Shown here: positions 60,443 to 64,000 of the stretch, piece by piece
Layout of the letters: every line of letters starts with the position of its first letter
How positions within the stretch are numbered: the first letter of the stretch is position 1
DNA from: DASZTV01 sp035547515
GTDB taxonomy: Bacteria; Actinomycetota; Actinomycetes; JAFAQI01
Direction of reading: 5' to 3'
Length of the DNA stretch: 64,000 nt
NCBI GenBank assembly: GCA_035547515.1
Contig: DASZUS010000056.1
Location: 62,001-126,000 of the forward strand
Notes under the pieces: generated by a model
Told to the model about the DNA's origin: nothing
What the model saw: only the letters and a program-made list of their open reading frames with translations
Database searches by the model: none
Position numbers and translations under genes: made by a program

Positions 60443-61425
60443 CGGCGGTCGCGGAAGAGCACCCCGCGGCTGCAGCGACCACCGACGCGACCCAGCTGGT
60501 CATCTCGACCAGCGGGCTGACGAAACGGTTTCGCAGCGGCCAGGTTGCCGTCGACCACATCGACCTCGCCGTACCCCGCGGTGCCGTGTTCGGCTTCCTC
60601 GGCCCGAACGGCTCGGGCAAGACGACCACGATCCGCATGCTGCTCGGGCTGATCCGGCCGACTGAGGGCAAGGTGACGCTGCTCGGCGAGCCCATGCCCG
60701 AGCGCCTCCCGCAGACGATGGCGCGAGTAGGCGCGCTCGTGGAGGGTCCGGCGTTCCATCCCTACCTCAGCGGCCGCGACAACCTGGCTCGGCTGGACCG
60801 GATGGACGTCACGGCGAACCCGAAGACCCACGAGGAGAGGATCGCCGCAGCGTTGGCCCGCGTCGGCCTGACGGCCGCTGCCGGCAAGCGCTTCCGGCAG
60901 TACTCGCTGGGCATGAAGCAGCGCCTGGGCATCGCAGCGGCGCTGCTGCAGCCGCGGGAGCTGCTGGTGCTCGACGAGCCGACGAACGGTCTCGATCCGC
61001 AAGGAACCCGCGAGGTCCGCCACCTGGTCCGTGACCTGTCCGCTGACGGGATGACCGTGCTGATCTCGAGCCACCTGCTGGCCGAGGTCGAGCAGGTCTG
61101 CAGTCACGTCGGCATCATGAGCGCAGGCAAGCTGGTCCGGCAGGGCACGCTCGAAGACCTCCGCGGCGCCGAGAGCACGACGGTCACGGTCACCACACCG
61201 GCGACCGCAGCCGCAGTCCAGGCGCTCCAGGCCCTCGGCCTTGCCGACGCGGGCATGTCGATGCACGACGAGGTGCGCGCGTCGCTCGGCGAGGTCTCTC
61301 CGGAGGACGTCACAGTCGCGCTGGTGAAGGCGAACGTCCCGGTCCGGGGCCTGGTCGTCAGCCGTCCCGCCCTCGAGGATCTGTTCGTCCAGCTGACCGG
61401 AGAGGGTTTCGATGTCGTCCGCTGA
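60439..61425 (+). CDS. ABC transporter ATPase (DrrA/CcmA type)
   Basis: A 328-residue ATPase: Walker A GPNGSGKTTTIR, signature YSLGMKQRLGIAAALL, Walker B LLVLDEPTNGLDPQG and the switch His in VLISSHLLAEV. C-terminal ~90 residues form the DrrA-like tail. It energises the membrane partner encoded next, with a 14-nt overlap. Role unknown; export of an antibiotic, lipid or peptide is plausible. Confidence 0.92.
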   Translation: MTAVAEEHPAAAATTDATQLVISTSGLTKRFRSGQVAVDHIDLAVPRGAVFGFLGPNGSGKTTTIRMLLGLIRPTEGKVTLLGEPMPERLPQTMARVGALVEGPAFHPYLSGRDNLARLDRMDVTANPKTHEERIAAALARVGLTAAAGKRFRQYSLGMKQRLGIAAALLQPRELLVLDEPTNGLDPQGTREVRHLVRDLSADGMTVLISSHLLAEVEQVCSHVGIMSAGKLVRQGTLEDLRGAESTTVTVTTPATAAAVQALQALGLADAGMSMHDEVRASLGEVSPEDVTVALVKANVPVRGLVVSRPALEDLFVQLTGEGFDVVR

Positions 61426-62299
61426 GGCCACCGTCGTCACCGGCCGCGTCGGCTCGAGCGCTCCCCGCCAGTACCGCGGCGCGCTCGGCCGGCAGTTGCG
61501 CTCCGAGCTGCGCCTCGCCTTCGGCCGGCGCCGCAACCTGATCCTGCTTGGCGCACTTGCGCTCATCCCGCTGGCGATCGGGATCGCGGTCAAGGCCTCC
61601 CCACCCGCCGGGTCAGCCGGAGGCGGCGGGCCGCAGTTCCTGAACCGGATCACCGACAGCGGCCTGTTCCTCGTGCTGACCGCACTGTTCATCACGTTGA
61701 ACCTGTTCCTGCCGGTAGTGGTCGGGATCGTCGCTGCTGACGGGGTCGCTGGTGAGGCCCAGACCGGGACGCTGCGCTACCTCCTGACCGTCCCGGTACG
61801 CCGTGGCCGCCTGCTGGCCGTCAAGGGCTTCGGCATCGTGATGTACGCCCTCGCTGCCGTGGGCACGATCGCGGTGGTCGCGGCGATCGCGGGCATCGCG
61901 CTGTTCGGCACCGGCTCGTTCACCCTGCTCGGCGGTCAGACGGTTTCGGTGGGCGAAGGGCTCCTGCGCATCCTCGCGGTCACGATCTACGTGTGGCTGT
62001 CGCTGTTCGGGCTGATCGCCGTGGGGCTGCTCATCTCGGTACTGACCGAGGTGCCAATCGCGGCGATGGCGGCAACGCTCGGGTTCGCGGTCCTGTCGAT
62101 CGTGCTCGACCAGATCCCCGAGCTCCACGCAATCCATCCGGGCCTGATCAGCAACTACTGGCAGAGCTTCGGGACCCTGATCAGGGTCGGCCCGGACTTC
62201 GGCCAGCTCGGCCGCTACCTGCTGCTCCAGCTGGTCTATGTCGCCATCGCCGGCAGCTTGGCGTGGGCCCGGTTCGGCGACGCCGACGTCACCTCGTAG
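61412..62299 (+). CDS. ABC transporter permease (ABC-2 type)
   Basis: A 295-residue, six-helix protein. After a soluble start (LRLAFGRRRNLILLGALALI) come ITLNLFLPVVVGIVAADGVA, the amphipathic AGEAQTGTLRYLLTVPVRRG (coupling helix facing the ATPase) and four more helices. ABC-2 permeases work as homodimers with an ATPase such as the upstream one. Shares 14 nt with the ATPase gene, ATG 61412. Confidence 0.88.
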   Translation: MSSAEATVVTGRVGSSAPRQYRGALGRQLRSELRLAFGRRRNLILLGALALIPLAIGIAVKASPPAGSAGGGGPQFLNRITDSGLFLVLTALFITLNLFLPVVVGIVAADGVAGEAQTGTLRYLLTVPVRRGRLLAVKGFGIVMYALAAVGTIAVVAAIAGIALFGTGSFTLLGGQTVSVGEGLLRILAVTIYVWLSLFGLIAVGLLISVLTEVPIAAMAATLGFAVLSIVLDQIPELHAIHPGLISNYWQSFGTLIRVGPDFGQLGRYLLLQLVYVAIAGSLAWARFGDADVTS

Positions 62300-62347
62300 T
62301 CGCGCGGGCTGGACGGTCGTACGCTCATCTCAGGTGAGGTGAGTGGC

Positions 62348-63367
62348 ATGAGCGTCCACGTCCCCGAAGGCGGGTTCTGGCCCGCGCCGTCGATCCCGCA
62401 GCCCAACATCTACCCGATGGAGTGGCGGGTCGACACCGACAAGCTCGCCACCATCTACGAGAAGTCCAAGCTCGCGCTCTGGAACCCGGCGGACCTGCCA
62501 TGGGACTCGCTCGACCCCGGCGCGTACACGACCGAGCAGCGGCTCGCGGTCATGTACTGGTGGGCCCTGCTGGCGAACTTCGACGCAAGCGGTCCAGCTG
62601 TCTTCGCGCGAGCCACGATCCATGCCTTCGAGGTCCACGAGGAGGACCCGGTCCGCAAGTGCTTCTTCTCGATCACTCGCGACGAGATGAACCACGAGGA
62701 GTGCTGCCAGCGCGCGATCAGCACGCTGTGGCCAGGCGGCCCGCTCGACTGGACGCCGCGGACCGAGCTCGAGCAGGCTGCGCACAACAACATCAGCTGG
62801 CTCTACTACAACGGCGGCCGGTACTGGTCGGGCTACTCCTCGAGCCTCGGCAAGCACCCGATGGCGGTGCTGTTCACGTCGTTCATGATGGGTGAGGTCG
62901 CGTCCTCGACGCTGTTCCGAATGATGGCGACCGGCGCGCAGCACCCGTTGTTCCAGGAGGTCTTCCAGCGGATCGGCCGCGACGAGTCACGGCACCTGCA
63001 GATCTGCATGACCATCCTGGAGAAGGAGTACCCAGGGCTGTCCGAGGTCGACCGCAGCCAGATCACGCGGCAGCTGCGCGCGGGCTTCGTGTTCCTGTCG
63101 ATGATCCTGTGGGAGCCCCCGGCACAGTTCTGGGATCTCCCGCCGTACTTCCTGGACAACCACCGCGTCCTGATCGACCTCGCCCGGGATGCCGGCCTCG
63201 GCATCCTCAGCTACGAGCAGCAGGCCGAGAACTGGCGGATCGCGATGGCCAGGGTGCGGGCGATCATCACGCGCTGGGGCATCGAGTTCCCCGCCATCCC
63301 CGAGCTCGACATCGACGGTGTCGACGTCAGCGAGATCAGCCCCGAGGACATCATCCCGGTCTTCTAG
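62348..63367 (+). CDS. Ferritin-like diiron protein
   Basis: A 339-residue soluble helical protein with two Glu-x-x-His iron motifs: SITRDEMNHEECC and RIGRDESRHLQI, plus extra Glu in VFARATIHAFEVHEED. This is the four-helix-bundle diiron pattern of ferritin-like oxygenases (AurF, AlkB-like, or desaturase relatives). Oxidation of an N- or C-H bond is likely. ATG 62348 follows GAGGTGA; a GTG 9 bases upstream is possible. Ends 4 bp into the convergent nucleotidyltransferase-like gene. Confidence 0.82.
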   Translation: MSVHVPEGGFWPAPSIPQPNIYPMEWRVDTDKLATIYEKSKLALWNPADLPWDSLDPGAYTTEQRLAVMYWWALLANFDASGPAVFARATIHAFEVHEEDPVRKCFFSITRDEMNHEECCQRAISTLWPGGPLDWTPRTELEQAAHNNISWLYYNGGRYWSGYSSSLGKHPMAVLFTSFMMGEVASSTLFRMMATGAQHPLFQEVFQRIGRDESRHLQICMTILEKEYPGLSEVDRSQITRQLRAGFVFLSMILWEPPAQFWDLPPYFLDNHRVLIDLARDAGLGILSYEQQAENWRIAMARVRAIITRWGIEFPAIPELDIDGVDVSEISPEDIIPVF

Positions 63368-63639
63368 GTGCTGCTCATCGCGTCCCATTTGGCAACCCGC
63401 CGGTCCTTGGCGCCCGCGACCCGCGCCATCCACGTCCGAACCTCGCCGGCGTCTACCTCGCCGTACGCCAGCATCTCACCGATCTCGACCCAGTCCTTCG
63501 GTCGATCGAACAACGCCTTGAGAACCGACAGATCCGTTGCCGACACGATCGGAATGGTCCGGCCGCCGAAGGCGTGCTCGATCCGGGCCTCTGCGAGTGC
63601 CCGGCCAACCTCGAGGATCTTGTCGACGAACGAGGTCAC
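63364..63639 (-). pseudogene. Nucleotidyltransferase-like protein with internal deletion
   Basis: A 91-residue product. The N-terminal helix (VDKILEVGRALAEARIEHAF) and the C-terminal part (SATDLSVLKALFDRPKDWV and GEMLAYGEVDAGEVRTWM) both match a family of nucleotidyltransferase-fold proteins of about 170-190 residues, but the middle third with the catalytic Gly-Gly-Ser/Ala and Asp-x-Asp residues is absent. An in-frame deletion is the simplest reading; a genuine short variant is possible. It overlaps the upstream small gene (GTGA) and could be the toxin side of a pair. Confidence 0.6.
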
Positions 63640-63785
63640 GACGACCGGATCTCACGGAATGGCGGCGGCGGTTCCTGGTGCCGCGCCGACGGCGGCATCG
63701 CGTCAACCATCGACAACACGTCGGCGAGCTCATCGGCCTGGCGGTAGCGCTCGGCCAGCGGATTCGCCACGGCCAGGTGGCGCAT
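63636..63785 (-). CDS. Small protein coupled to the nucleotidyltransferase-like gene
   Basis: A 49-residue frame (MRHLAVANPLAERYRQADEL, then ADVLSMVDAMPPSA and a proline-rich PPPPFREIRSS). Its TGA overlaps the GTG of the following gene, so the pair is co-translated. A GTG at 63797 gives four more residues. The helical first half and short tail are typical of antitoxin-like partners of nucleotidyltransferase toxins, but there is no direct evidence for that role. Confidence 0.5.
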   Translation of the reverse strand: MRHLAVANPLAERYRQADELADVLSMVDAMPPSARHQEPPPPFREIRSS

Positions 63786-63849
63786 CCGTCGAGGCACCCG
63801 CCAGGCGATCCGATAGAAACGTGGTCACATCCCTGAGCCGGAGGCTGTC

Positions 63850-64000
63850 GTGACCGCACCCGTCATCCACCCAGATCGCTTCTTCATCGACGGCGACTGG
63901 GTCGCGCCCTCGTCGTCCGCGACGATCGACGTGATCGACTCCTCCAACGAGGAGGTCTACTTCACCGTCGCGGAGGCGCAGGCCGCGGACATGGAGCGGG
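63850..64000 (+). CDS. Aldehyde dehydrogenase, N-terminal part (cut by window end)
   Basis: Fifty codons from GTG 63850 with GGAGG upstream. The start HPDRFFIDGDWVAPSSSATI followed by DVIDSSNEEVYFTVAEAQAA is the standard opening of NAD(P)-dependent aldehyde dehydrogenases; the catalytic Cys and Glu lie beyond the window. Substrate cannot be inferred. Confidence 0.82.
   Translation, partial: MTAPVIHPDRFFIDGDWVAPSSSATIDVIDSSNEEVYFTVAEAQAADMER

Overview
The window is high-GC DNA from an actinobacterium (Actinomycetota). Evidence: glnA beside a DUF4191 gene and an RDD-family gene, GTG/TTG starts with stop/start overlaps (ATGA, GTGA, TGATG) in nearly every operon, MmpL-type transporters, and OmpR-type signalling genes. 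Genus cannot be read from the sequence. No tRNA, rRNA or CRISPR array was seen.

Layout. 1-2950: housekeeping block (DUF4191, DUF1801, RDD protein, class I glutamine synthetase). 2950-8750: lower-GC accessory stretch of orphan genes: two hypothetical proteins, a frameshifted PD-(D/E)XK-like gene coupled to an unknown partner, an IS256-family transposase remnant, zinc-ribbon and HTH membrane proteins, and a cold-shock-like protein. 8800-13200: MarR-MFS-UspA operon convergent with an MmpL transporter. 13297-24540: an Mrp/Mbh-type ion-translocating membrane module (seven genes in Mbh order) followed by a small HTH-like gene, a formate dehydrogenase alpha subunit, a four-cluster ferredoxin subunit, an NrfD-like membrane subunit and a CPA-type antiporter. 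This reads as a formate-driven redox/ion-transport unit. 24581-28816: MarR-ClC-SCO operon divergent from a DUF4396 gene, with two matching palindromic operators. 28892-33733: sugar-type ABC importer whose first permease carries an extra extracytoplasmic beta domain. 33784-37062: SWIM-SNF2 ATPase.

37037-45399: one long minus-strand operon (nitroreductase, TetR, SDR, amidohydrolase-2, N-acyl-D-amino-acid-deacylase-like enzyme, SDR, two M24 aminopeptidase-fold proteins, one of which has lost its metal ligands). It looks like a catabolic pathway for an unidentified amide. 45431-51028: small proteins, two MFS transporters (one with a duplicated C-terminal tail resembling Na+/H+ antiporter tails), a 63-nt near-perfect hairpin and a secreted esterase. 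51126-57200: a 1,263-residue PAS-kinase-receiver-SpoIIE-RsbW-like protein and a SNF2 helicase. 57255-62299: two-component system (the kinase apparently starts at CTG) divergent from a LolA-like exported protein and an ABC transporter. 62348-64000: ferritin-like diiron protein, a small protein coupled to an internally deleted nucleotidyltransferase-like gene, and the start of an aldehyde dehydrogenase.
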